From contig JHVA01000001.1 in assembly GCA_000688615.1 (NCBI GenBank), positions 4,881,001 to 4,945,000 of the forward strand: 64,000 nucleotides of DNA. Reading direction: 5' to 3'. This document shows, piece after piece, positions 56,945 through 64,000 of this stretch. Position 1 is the stretch's first letter; every line of letters starts with the position of its first letter. This DNA comes from Acidobacteriaceae bacterium KBS 146 (GTDB lineage: Bacteria; Acidobacteriota; Terriglobia; Terriglobales; Acidobacteriaceae). Under the pieces are notes generated by a model. It did not search any database and was not told the DNA's origin. It saw only the letters and a program-made list of their open reading frames with translations. Both the position numbers and the translations under genes were made by a program.

Positions 56945-58168
56945 ATGGAGACGACGCCCCTAATTCTCGCGAATGTACTGCTGTTCGCCCTTTCCGCGGG
57001 CGTTATGTTAGCTAACGCCAAGGCTGGGGGAGCAATGCGGGGTGCCGTGTGGTTCGCGGGTGCGAACCTGTGCCGTGGCGCCGCGATGCTTGTGATCGGC
57101 ATCAGCTGGTTGCGCGTGGAACCGCTACGCATGGTGGAAGCGATCTGCGGGATTCTGTCGATGACAGGGATGCTGCTCCTCCAGCAGAGTTTTGCGGAAC
57201 TCCTCGAACACAAAATAATTCTGCGAAAGGCGCAGATTGGTTTTGCGGTCGTTGTTACCCTGATCCTGTTTTATTTCGTTCTGTTTCCATCTCTATCTCC
57301 GGTACCCGGAGTGGTCCTTTTGCTAGCGCTGGGAATTTTGCACGGCCTTGTGGCGGTTTTCGTTCTTCGATTTTCTGACGACGAGATGAGGCCTCTTGCC
57401 TGGATCACCACTTTTTCGCTCGGTGGATACGCTCTTCTTTTGTTTATTCGGGCGTTTGCCCGAGCTTATCCGGACCGCTCCTGGAGCTTTGTGAATGCTT
57501 CCAGGCTTCCTCCTGTGTGGCTGTTAGCTTGTCTTCTCACCACTACCGCAACCGCCTTCGGCTTTATGTCATTATCCGCAGCCAAGCTGAAAGTGGAACT
57601 GGTGTGGCGAGCCCAGGTGGATGACCTTACCGGCCTGCTGAACCGCTGGGCCCTCAAGCGCACGGCCCTGCGGGAGATTCAGCATTGCCGCCGAACCGAC
57701 TCTTCGATGGCGGTCGTCATGATGGATCTGGACGGTCTGAAGATCGTCAACGACACCAAAGGCCATAGCTGTGGCGATGTTGTTCTTCAGGCCATCGGCG
57801 GAATATTGCAGGAGACCGTTCGTGCGCGCGATTCTGTGGCGAGGATAGGTGGCGACGAGTTTTGTGTACTGCTGCCGCAAAGCTCGCTTGAGGAAGCGGT
57901 GCAGGTCGCCGAAAGACTGCGAGAGGAGATCTACGATCTTGTCATCCGATACCGTGGAGAGGTGGTTCAGACGCAAGCCAGTCTCGGTGTAGCCTGCTCC
58001 GACGTCTCGGGGCTGCAATGGCAAAGTTTGGTCGAGGATAGCGACGCCGCTCTTTATCAGGCAAAGCGAAATGGGAAGAACAGGGTGATCGCAGCAACTC
58101 CTGATGGCGGCCAGGAGGCGATACAGCAGGCATGGAGCGAGGAGAGGAGAAAGAGGCGCTCTGAATGA
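56945..58168 (+). CDS. Membrane-bound diguanylate cyclase (GGDEF)
   Basis: 407 residues. Six to seven hydrophobic segments fill residues 1-215 (for example ILANVLLFALSAGVMLANA and VGFAVVVTLILF-like runs). The GGDEF domain (about 225-395) has RIGGDEFCVLLPQ, the Asp in MMDLDGLKIVND, and an inhibitory I-site RARD five residues before GGDEF. It makes cyclic di-GMP from two GTP and can be product-inhibited. The membrane part has no named sensor type. It stands alone, convergent with bshB1. Confidence 0.93.
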   Translation: METTPLILANVLLFALSAGVMLANAKAGGAMRGAVWFAGANLCRGAAMLVIGISWLRVEPLRMVEAICGILSMTGMLLLQQSFAELLEHKIILRKAQIGFAVVVTLILFYFVLFPSLSPVPGVVLLLALGILHGLVAVFVLRFSDDEMRPLAWITTFSLGGYALLLFIRAFARAYPDRSWSFVNASRLPPVWLLACLLTTTATAFGFMSLSAAKLKVELVWRAQVDDLTGLLNRWALKRTALREIQHCRRTDSSMAVVMMDLDGLKIVNDTKGHSCGDVVLQAIGGILQETVRARDSVARIGGDEFCVLLPQSSLEEAVQVAERLREEIYDLVIRYRGEVVQTQASLGVACSDVSGLQWQSLVEDSDAALYQAKRNGKNRVIAATPDGGQEAIQQAWSEERRKRRSE

Positions 58169-58180
58169 AAATGCTTCGCG

Positions 58181-58906
58181 TTAGATCGACTGCACCGGAA
58201 GCATCATAAGGTCATCCACCAACCCAATTTCTTTTTGAACGAAGGGCTCCGCATAACGGACGCCGGCCAGCAGGCCATAGTGCCTCGCCGAAGCAAACGT
58301 GCGTTCGCGAATATCTTCTTCAGGTACAAAGAGACCTCCGCCGGTCTGCTGGTTGGAGTATTGCGAACGGTACGCGAGTAGCGACTTCAATCGCTGCTCT
58401 ATATGTGGCGTGATATCGACGACAAAGGACGGACGAACGTCCGCATAGAGCGAAGCGTAAAGGATCTTGTAGGGACGATGAGGAGGTTGGTCGCAGCCCG
58501 GAATCTCCAGTTTGCTGAGGCCGCTGGCAAAGCAGGCCTCATAACCCAGCGTAGCTGTCGTGTAGTGGTCCGGATGCCGTCCGGTCCAGTAGGGAAGAAT
58601 GACAACGCGAGGGCGAAGACGGCGGAGAACGGAGGCGATCTTGATGCGATTCGTCTGGGTGTTCTCAACATTACCGTCAGGCAGGTCGAGTGCCTCGCGA
58701 TGTTGGACTGAAAGAAGCCTGGCGGCCTCTTCTGCTTCGGCCTGCCTTTCAGCAGCGGTTCCTCTGGTGCCGGACTCGCCTTGAGTCAAATCAAGGATGC
58801 CGGTCTTCCAACCGTGGTCGTGCATCGCCAGCAGTGTTCCACCGCAGGTCTGCTCTACGTCGTCCCGATGCGCGGCAATAGCAAGAATATCGATCATTGT
58901 TTTCAA
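58181..58906 (-). CDS. bshB1: BshB1-type PIG-L deacetylase (bacillithiol biosynthesis)
   Basis: 241 residues. The zinc motif AHRDDVEQTCGG (AHxDD) near the N-terminus, the WTGRHPDHYTT segment with the second metal His, and LLAYRSQY are characteristic of BshB1. The enzyme deacetylates N-acetylglucosaminyl-malate in the synthesis of the thiol bacillithiol, known in Firmicutes, Deinococcus and some acidobacteria. In this window no bshA or bshC lies near. A long hairpin lies just before its start codon. Some PIG-L relatives act on other sugars. Confidence 0.85.
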   Translation of the reverse strand: MKTMIDILAIAAHRDDVEQTCGGTLLAMHDHGWKTGILDLTQGESGTRGTAAERQAEAEEAARLLSVQHREALDLPDGNVENTQTNRIKIASVLRRLRPRVVILPYWTGRHPDHYTTATLGYEACFASGLSKLEIPGCDQPPHRPYKILYASLYADVRPSFVVDITPHIEQRLKSLLAYRSQYSNQQTGGGLFVPEEDIRERTFASARHYGLLAGVRYAEPFVQKEIGLVDDLMMLPVQSI

Positions 58907-58911
58907 AACAG

Positions 58912-58941
58912 CTGTGGGAGATCAGTATCGATCTCCCACAG
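58912..58941 (-). terminator. Hairpin before bshB1, terminator or attenuator
   Basis: Perfect 12-bp stem (CTGTGGGAGATC and complement) with six-base loop. On the minus strand it is followed by CTGTTTT, and the bshB1 ATG is only a few bases beyond, so it ends the lipoprotein transcript or regulates bshB1. Confidence 0.65.
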
Positions 58942-58963
58942 GGTATAGCTTGATTCGCCGCTT

Positions 58964-60427
58964 TTAGTTCGCGGAGTTGGTGGCGGCATCCATGAAGGCG
59001 ACATCGAGCGCCGTCCCCTGAACGGTGAACTGAGCGTTGTTGATCTCAGAGCCATCAGCAGTATTGAAGGCATGCACCTGACCGCCATAGGCCGTGTACA
59101 TCTTGTTCTTGCCTTGTACCCAGCACAGACCCGTCAGATCGCCGTAGTAGTATTTGTTTTCGTTGGCGTTGGGGTAGGGGACGCTCGAGTTGGGATCGGC
59201 AGGATTGACGTCCGGGACCACCTTCGTGGTCTTTGCGCCGATGTCATAACGGGTCAGGCAGTTATAGTTCTGCTTCAGCTTCGCGCGCTCGCCGTTGGCG
59301 CAACTCTGCGATCCGATCCAGAGCGTATTGTCGTCTCCGAAGAGCATCTTTGTGTGGTAGCCATCGGAGATGGTGTACTGCCCGGTGATCTTGTTCGTAC
59401 CAAGATCCATGGTCGACAGGAAGCCCGCAAACAACCCATCCGGTTGCAGCTGTTGCCCCGAAATATAAAGTGTAGTGCCATCGGCAAGGACGGCTGTCGC
59501 GCCGCCCGGCACGGGAACATTGCCTGTGACAGGCGATGGATAGGGTGTCGAAGTCGGGTAATTATCCACGCGCAGGGATCCCTGGGGCATCATCGTGATT
59601 CCCGCCGTGGTACCGCCGCACTCCGGACCGCAGTTCAAGACGTAGGCCGTTGTGCCATCCAGGGAGAAATACGCCCCGACAGGCCGATCGAGACTTGGGC
59701 TGCTCGCGCTATCGGGAACCGGAACGACGCACCAGACGGGAACGTTGAAAGGCTGACAGTCAATGGCTCCTGGAACCGCCGCCTGATTCTGATTGAGCCG
59801 CAGAAGACGGTACAGCGTATTCGAGTTCCGCACCATCGCCAGCACAACAGAGTCGCCCTGGTTGACGGCAACGCGATAAACGTTGGGGAGATTCAGATAG
59901 TAGGTCTGGCCGTTGGTATTGTCGATTACGGTCAGGACGCCCAGCGAGGACACTGCAGCGTAGACATGCTTGAAGTTAACCGGAACTGCGATCGAGTCCG
60001 CTTTAGCTGGCAGCTTTCCTCCGGAGCCCGCGACGGCCTCTTTGCCGTAGTCAACCTGGGTAAGGGTTCCATCGGAGTTGGAATAGACATAGCCAAGGAC
60101 CTGCTCCGGGAAGTTGAAGATCATGTTCGGATAGCCGTTGGCGAAGCCGGAGATCGGAAAGGTCGAGTTCGGATTGAAGATGCTGTTGCGAATATCTCGC
60201 TGGGCATCCAGCATCTGCAAAGCGCCTTGAGCTCCATTCACCGTGATGCTGACCAGCACACGCGTGTTCAGCTTGCTGGGAGGGACAGGGCGATTGGCGA
60301 AGGTATACTCCGGAAACTTGTAGTAACGCACGCCACAGGATGTGAGGCCGAGAGTGACGATGGCGATGACGAGGCCGCAGAAGAACTGCGCGCAGAACGA
60401 ATGGGAAAGGGGACTTCTATTCTTCAA
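58964..60427 (-). CDS. Lipoprotein with beta-propeller-like repeats
   Basis: 487 residues from a TTG at 60427 with GGAG ten bases ahead; a TTG at 60496 adds 23 residues. The signal peptide ends in a lipobox (TLGLTSC), then a Tyr-rich short stretch. The body has repeated strand-turn units typical of a WD/YVTN-type propeller (VYAAVSSLGVLTVIDNTNG, GAYFSLDGTTAYVLNCGPEC, KMLFGDDNTLWIGSQSC). Several Cys are present. It would be anchored to the outer face of a membrane. I cannot name a function; binding of a surface partner is a guess. Confidence 0.75.
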   Translation of the reverse strand: MKNRSPLSHSFCAQFFCGLVIAIVTLGLTSCGVRYYKFPEYTFANRPVPPSKLNTRVLVSITVNGAQGALQMLDAQRDIRNSIFNPNSTFPISGFANGYPNMIFNFPEQVLGYVYSNSDGTLTQVDYGKEAVAGSGGKLPAKADSIAVPVNFKHVYAAVSSLGVLTVIDNTNGQTYYLNLPNVYRVAVNQGDSVVLAMVRNSNTLYRLLRLNQNQAAVPGAIDCQPFNVPVWCVVPVPDSASSPSLDRPVGAYFSLDGTTAYVLNCGPECGGTTAGITMMPQGSLRVDNYPTSTPYPSPVTGNVPVPGGATAVLADGTTLYISGQQLQPDGLFAGFLSTMDLGTNKITGQYTISDGYHTKMLFGDDNTLWIGSQSCANGERAKLKQNYNCLTRYDIGAKTTKVVPDVNPADPNSSVPYPNANENKYYYGDLTGLCWVQGKNKMYTAYGGQVHAFNTADGSEINNAQFTVQGTALDVAFMDAATNSAN

Positions 60428-60580
60428 CGGTGATGGACTCCGAACTGCGCTACAAGCGTGGATTTGCGGCCACGACTCTAAGGCAAAGTATAACAAAGCG
60501 AAAGCGGTCTGGCGGTCAGAGGCGATTTGGAGCGGTCCGGGCTGGTGGCTTAAGATAGACAGAATAGGCCGGAGACAGGA

Positions 60581-62497
60581 ATGAACGACAAGATGACGAG
60601 CGTAAGCAAGGGCTCGGATGCGGTAAAACGACTGTTTGGAAGTACGCCTGTGCTCTGCGATGGCGCCATGGGCACCATGCTTTATGCCCGCGGCGTTTTC
60701 ATCAATAAGTCATACGACGAGCTGAACCTCTCGCAGCCGGAGCTGGTCCGGGAGGTCCACCTTGAGTATCTGCAGGCTGGAGCCGAAGTAATCGAAACCA
60801 ACACCTTCGGAGCCAACGCCTTCCGTCTGGAGCACTTCGGCCTGCGTGACAAGGTCCGGGAGATCAATCTTGCGGGCGTCAAGCTCGCGCGCGAGGCGGT
60901 CAATCAGATTCGTGACAAACAGGCGACTCAGGCCTTTGTCGCCGGTGCGATTGGGCCTCTCGGCGTAAGGCTGGAGCCGCTGGGGAAGACGGGCCTCGAT
61001 GAGGCTCGAGAAGCCTTTGCCGAACAGATTGCAGCCCTGACTGAAGGAGGACCGGGGGTCGGTGTCGATCTGCTGTCTATCGAGACAATGACCTCTCTCA
61101 CTGAGGCGGAGCAGGCTGTCGCCGCTGCCCGTGCGGTTGCTCCGGAGATCCCGGTCATCGTCATGGTGACGGTCGATGAGGAGGGGAACTGTCTTGATGG
61201 AACCTCCGCCGAAGCCGCGGCAAGACGGCTGACCGCAACCGGGGCGGAAGCGATCGGCTGCAACTGCAGCGCAGGTCCAGCGACGGTTCTCAGCGTCATT
61301 GAGCGGATGCGTCCTCTGACGGACCTTCCTCTCGCGGCGATGCCCAATGCAGGCATCCCTCGCGCCGTCGAAGGGCGAACGATCTACCTGACCTCGCCGG
61401 AGTACATGGCCAGCTTTACACGCAAGCTGGTGAAGGCAGGTGCTTCGCTTGTGGGTGGTTGTTGCGGCACGACTCCCAGCTATACCCGCGCTATGCGCAG
61501 CGCGCTGCGCGCCCTCGACGCGATGGAGACGGGTGTAGAGGTGATGGCAAACCGTGCGGAGACGCAGGCTGCGCAGAAAGTTTCGCCTCCGCCGCTTGCC
61601 GAGCGATCGAAGATCGGCTCCATGATCGCTGCCGGCGAATTCGTCTCGATGGTGGAGATTGTTCCGCCGAAGGGAATCGACTGCTCGCGCGAGATCAACG
61701 GCGCATCGCAGCTGCACAAGCTGGGTGTCGACGCGATCAATGTGCCTGACTCGCCTCGCGCCAGCGCACGGATGAGCGCGCAGAGCCTGTGCGTTCAGAT
61801 TCAGCAACAGGTCGGCATCGAGACGATCCTGCACTACACCTGCCGGGATCGCAACGTGCTCAGCATCCAGAGCGACCTGCTGGGAGCATCTTCCATCGGG
61901 CTGAAAAATATTCTGTGCCTGACGGGCGATCCGCCCAAGCTCGGAAATTACCCCGATGCAACCGCGGTCTTCGACGTCGATGCTATCGGGCTGGTAAACA
62001 TCGTCCGCAATCTCAACTGCGGTCTGGATATCGGTAAAAACTCCATCGGCGAATCGACCGGCTTTACCATCTCGGTCGCCGCTAACCCTGGAGTGCCTGA
62101 TATCGACCAGGAAGTTCGTCGGTTTGCTTACAAGGTCGAAGCAGGTGCCGAGTTTGCGATTACGCAGCCCGTCTTCGATCTGCGCGTGCTCGAAGAGTTT
62201 CTGAAGCGCATTGAAGGCTTCCGGATTCCTATCATCGCGGGCATCTGGCCGCTGACCAGTCTTCGCAATGCGGAGTTTATGAAGAACGATCTGCGCGTCA
62301 GCATGCCGGACGAGATTATGGCGCGTATGGCGAAGACTGGCTCGCCCGAGGCTGCGCGTGCAGAAGGGGTTCTCATCGCCCAGGAGATGTTGGCCGAAGC
62401 CCGGCCCATGGTGCAGGGCGTACAGGTCAGCGCGCCCTTCAGCAAGTACATGGCAGCAGCGCAGGTGCTTGGGCTGACGGAAGGCGTGGGTGTTTAG
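60581..62497 (+). CDS. Bifunctional homocysteine S-methyltransferase / methylenetetrahydrofolate reductase
   Basis: 638 residues, a fusion. Residues 1-310 form the homocysteine methyltransferase barrel: CDGAMGTMLYARG at the start, the first zinc Cys in IGCNCSAGP and the pair in GGCCGTTP. Residues about 340-638 form the MetF reductase barrel (VEIVPPKGIDCSREI, LHYTCRDRN, SLQSDLLGA-like SIQSDLLGA, and NPGVPDIDQE). The enzyme supplies methionine by making methyl-folate and transferring the methyl group, as in the YitJ type of Bacillus. xseB follows directly after its stop. Confidence 0.93.
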   Translation: MNDKMTSVSKGSDAVKRLFGSTPVLCDGAMGTMLYARGVFINKSYDELNLSQPELVREVHLEYLQAGAEVIETNTFGANAFRLEHFGLRDKVREINLAGVKLAREAVNQIRDKQATQAFVAGAIGPLGVRLEPLGKTGLDEAREAFAEQIAALTEGGPGVGVDLLSIETMTSLTEAEQAVAAARAVAPEIPVIVMVTVDEEGNCLDGTSAEAAARRLTATGAEAIGCNCSAGPATVLSVIERMRPLTDLPLAAMPNAGIPRAVEGRTIYLTSPEYMASFTRKLVKAGASLVGGCCGTTPSYTRAMRSALRALDAMETGVEVMANRAETQAAQKVSPPPLAERSKIGSMIAAGEFVSMVEIVPPKGIDCSREINGASQLHKLGVDAINVPDSPRASARMSAQSLCVQIQQQVGIETILHYTCRDRNVLSIQSDLLGASSIGLKNILCLTGDPPKLGNYPDATAVFDVDAIGLVNIVRNLNCGLDIGKNSIGESTGFTISVAANPGVPDIDQEVRRFAYKVEAGAEFAITQPVFDLRVLEEFLKRIEGFRIPIIAGIWPLTSLRNAEFMKNDLRVSMPDEIMARMAKTGSPEAARAEGVLIAQEMLAEARPMVQGVQVSAPFSKYMAAAQVLGLTEGVGV

Positions 62498-62746
62498 ATG
62501 GCGGACTTCGAGCGAAAGCTGACCGACCTGGAAGCCGTCGTTGAACGCCTGGAGCAGGGCGATCTGTCGCTCGAAGAGTCGGTGCGGCTGTTTGAGGAGG
62601 GGATGAAGCTGTCCGAGAGCTGCAAGCAGGAACTTGAGGCCGCCGAAGGAAGAATTCAGATCCTGATGAGCGAGGGCGGCGGCAAGATGAAGGCTCGCGA
62701 TCTCGAGATTGAAAGCGACATCGAAGAGCCTGACGATATGGAATAG
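62498..62746 (+). CDS. xseB: Exodeoxyribonuclease VII small subunit
   Basis: 82 residues. FERKLTDLEAVVERLEQGDLSLEESVRLFEEGM is the XseB signature, read here in parts FERKLTDLEAVVERLEQG and LSLEESVRLFEEGM. The ATG is immediately after the stop of the upstream fusion gene. It partners XseA (not in this window) to degrade single-stranded DNA. The acidic tail (SDIEEPDDME) is normal. It converges with the VWA gene 4 bases away. Confidence 0.92.
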   Translation: MADFERKLTDLEAVVERLEQGDLSLEESVRLFEEGMKLSESCKQELEAAEGRIQILMSEGGGKMKARDLEIESDIEEPDDME

Positions 62747-62749
62747 GGC

Positions 62750-63766
62750 TTATTGCTTCTCTGGATCGCGAAGCCAGTAACTGGCTCGCGCTGAGACGAT
62801 CAGCTCGGGATGGCCTGGTAGACGGACCTGAAGCGGATGAAGACCAGCTTCGGTCGAGGTGGGCGTAAAGCTCAAAGAATAGCGATTGCGCATGTGGTCG
62901 CTGATGGTCGCCAGCCCGTCGTCGAGCTGATGCTGGTTCTCAAAGCTTGCGGCTTCTCCTCCCGAAAGCGACGCCATCTCCGCAGCAACGTTTTTGCTCA
63001 TTGCGCCAAGGATCATCTTCAGAGGCTCGCCCAGTTCGAAGTACGCGGCATAGCTTCCGGTTGGGAGATTGATGGGGGGATGACCGTGGCCGCCCTCCTT
63101 GAAGGAATCTTTCAGCTTTGTCATCTGCGGCGAGAAGGTGAGCGTGTAGATCGCGGTGTTGGTTTCGCCGGCGATCTGGAGAATCTCTTTTGCTGTGGTC
63201 TTGCTTCCTGAGTCGGTCGGCTGAGAGACCAGAAGGATCGCGCGACGATTCGCAGGCGGCTGTTGGGCAAGCAAGGAGAGCGCATACTTCAGGCTGTCCA
63301 TGATGGCGGCTCCACTGTCGCCGGGATCCGGATGATCGATGGCGTCGGTCCACTGCGCGATATCGGAGGTAAAGGGGGACGCGGCTTCCGGCTTGCTGTC
63401 GAAGTTGATGATCGAGACCTGGTTGGGAGCCTCGCCGAGCATGTCGGCCAGCATGGTTTCCAGATTGCGATACTTCGCGAATTCCTGGATCGCCGCGCCG
63501 CCGGTCTGCATCAGGACGACGAGCGAGAGTGGCTGACGAGAGGCGTCCTCAAGGCTGATTTTTTGAGGGACGCCTTTGTCCGTCAGCAGGAAGTCGTTCG
63601 CCTGAAGCGAGTAGACGATCTGGTTCGACGTTGTCTGAACCAGTGTGGGAACGATGACCAGTCGTGTTGTGGTCTGGATGGTTTGGGTTGCAGGAGCGCT
63701 GTTTTGCGCAGGAAGGCTTGCAGCGATTGAAAGAAACAGTACGGTCGTGAGGGACCGGCACATCAT
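62750..63766 (-). CDS. Exported VWFA-related acidobacterial protein with degenerate MIDAS
   Basis: 338 residues with a signal peptide (TTVLFLSIAASLPAQ). It follows the layout of the acidobacterial VWFA-related family (TIGR03436): an early beta region (LVIVPTLVQTTSNQIVYSL), then a von Willebrand A fold (about 80-290). Instead of the metal-binding D-x-S-x-S, the first strand reads VVLMQTGGAA, so the MIDAS aspartate and serines are lost. Expected to sit in the periplasm. Its role is unknown in the family. It overlaps no neighbours. Confidence 0.85.
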   Translation of the reverse strand: MMCRSLTTVLFLSIAASLPAQNSAPATQTIQTTTRLVIVPTLVQTTSNQIVYSLQANDFLLTDKGVPQKISLEDASRQPLSLVVLMQTGGAAIQEFAKYRNLETMLADMLGEAPNQVSIINFDSKPEAASPFTSDIAQWTDAIDHPDPGDSGAAIMDSLKYALSLLAQQPPANRRAILLVSQPTDSGSKTTAKEILQIAGETNTAIYTLTFSPQMTKLKDSFKEGGHGHPPINLPTGSYAAYFELGEPLKMILGAMSKNVAAEMASLSGGEAASFENQHQLDDGLATISDHMRNRYSLSFTPTSTEAGLHPLQVRLPGHPELIVSARASYWLRDPEKQ

Positions 63767-63790
63767 GCGGGTTATTGTATTGTTTTTTTG

Positions 63791-64000
63791 CTAGCGGTCG
63801 CGGCTGGTGACGAAGCCGGGAACCCAGAGCAGAGCGCGCTTGGCGTCAGAGAGTGGCAGGTCGGCGACGGATTGGCGGGCGGCTTCGGCGTAGGCGCAGG
63901 CGGTGTCCATCGCGTACTCGATGGAGCCGTGGCGGCGGAGGATCTCGAGGATCTGATTGTGGGAGACCTGGGCGAAGCTGCGATCCGCGAGGACGGTGCG
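63791..64000 (-). CDS. Polyprenyl diphosphate synthase, C-terminal part, cut by window edge
   Basis: The last 69 codons of a gene that runs past the right edge. The reading frame ends with a TAG at 63791-63793. It reads RTVLADRSFAQVSHNQILEI, then LRRHGSIEYAMDTACAYAEA, then ending LLWVPGFVTSRDR. This is the C-terminus of short or long-chain trans-isoprenyl diphosphate synthases (octaprenyl or farnesyl type). The DDxxD motifs are outside the window. The product supplies isoprenoid chains for quinones or the undecaprenyl carrier. Confidence 0.88.
   Translation of the reverse strand, partial: RTVLADRSFAQVSHNQILEILRRHGSIEYAMDTACAYAEAARQSVADLPLSDAKRALLWVPGFVTSRDR

Overview
The window looks like a chromosomal segment of a soil Acidobacteriota, most likely family Acidobacteriaceae (Terriglobus, Granulicella, Edaphobacter or Acidobacterium type). 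The reasons are moderately high GC, an acidobacterial-type VWFA-related protein, a GH79 protein resembling the Acidobacterium capsulatum beta-glucuronidase, Gram-negative envelope genes (LpxD, LpxL-type acyltransferase), a BshB1-type deacetylase, and a high density of secreted hydrolases. The genus is inference; no rRNA or tRNA gene is present to anchor it. I saw no CRISPR array and no prophage.

Layout. 1-10.7 kb: a sensor kinase cut by the left edge, then a carbohydrate and stress block (GH79, dienelactone hydrolase plus peroxiredoxin-like pair, two different GH29 alpha-L-fucosidases, a HerA-like ATPase, a truncated haemoglobin). 10.9-18.1 kb: acyltransferase, a second orphan kinase, an exported P460-like and GlcG/HbpS-like pair, a small Cys/His protein and a Tat-exported lactonase-fold protein. 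18.1-19.9 kb: the accessory patch of the window, with a possible oxidoreductase-gene remnant, a RAYT transposase bracketed by two copies of a three-hairpin REP element, and an atypical, lower-GC unknown gene inserted next to ffh. 19.9-25.4 kb: ffh, a class III aminotransferase and a tandem XerD-XerC pair. 25.3-31.4 kb: a third orphan kinase, a rhodanese and a sigma54 regulator/kinase/lipoprotein operon. 31.4-43.8 kb: secA, a DUF4239 protein, a rhamnogalacturonan acetylesterase, a divergent MarR/DHA2-efflux pair with a double operator, a cupin, a serine hydrolase, an M20 peptidase with mobA, and an MlaF-like ATPase. 44.1-64 kb: exopolysaccharide priming transferase, nadE, a DsbA-like protein, priA, HU, dcd, a LuxR-type regulator, a SYLF protein, a lipid A operon (lpxL-like, lpxD, MobB-like P-loop protein), a diguanylate cyclase, BshB1, a lipoprotein, a MetH/MetF fusion, xseB, a VWA protein and the end of a polyprenyl diphosphate synthase gene.

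How the genes work together. The hydrolases (GH79, two GH29, CE12-type esterase) point to export-based use of decorated plant or microbial polysaccharides. Regulation is rich: three PAS/GAF kinases with near-identical H-boxes but no adjacent regulator, one complete sigma54 two-component operon, one orphan LuxR-type regulator and one diguanylate cyclase. The best candidates for something new are the RAYT/REP cassette with its neighbouring foreign gene, the twin 18-bp palindromic operator between MarR and the efflux pump, a 40-nt element shared by two upstream regions, an atypical CX3CH haem-like motif, and a VWA protein lacking its metal-binding motif.
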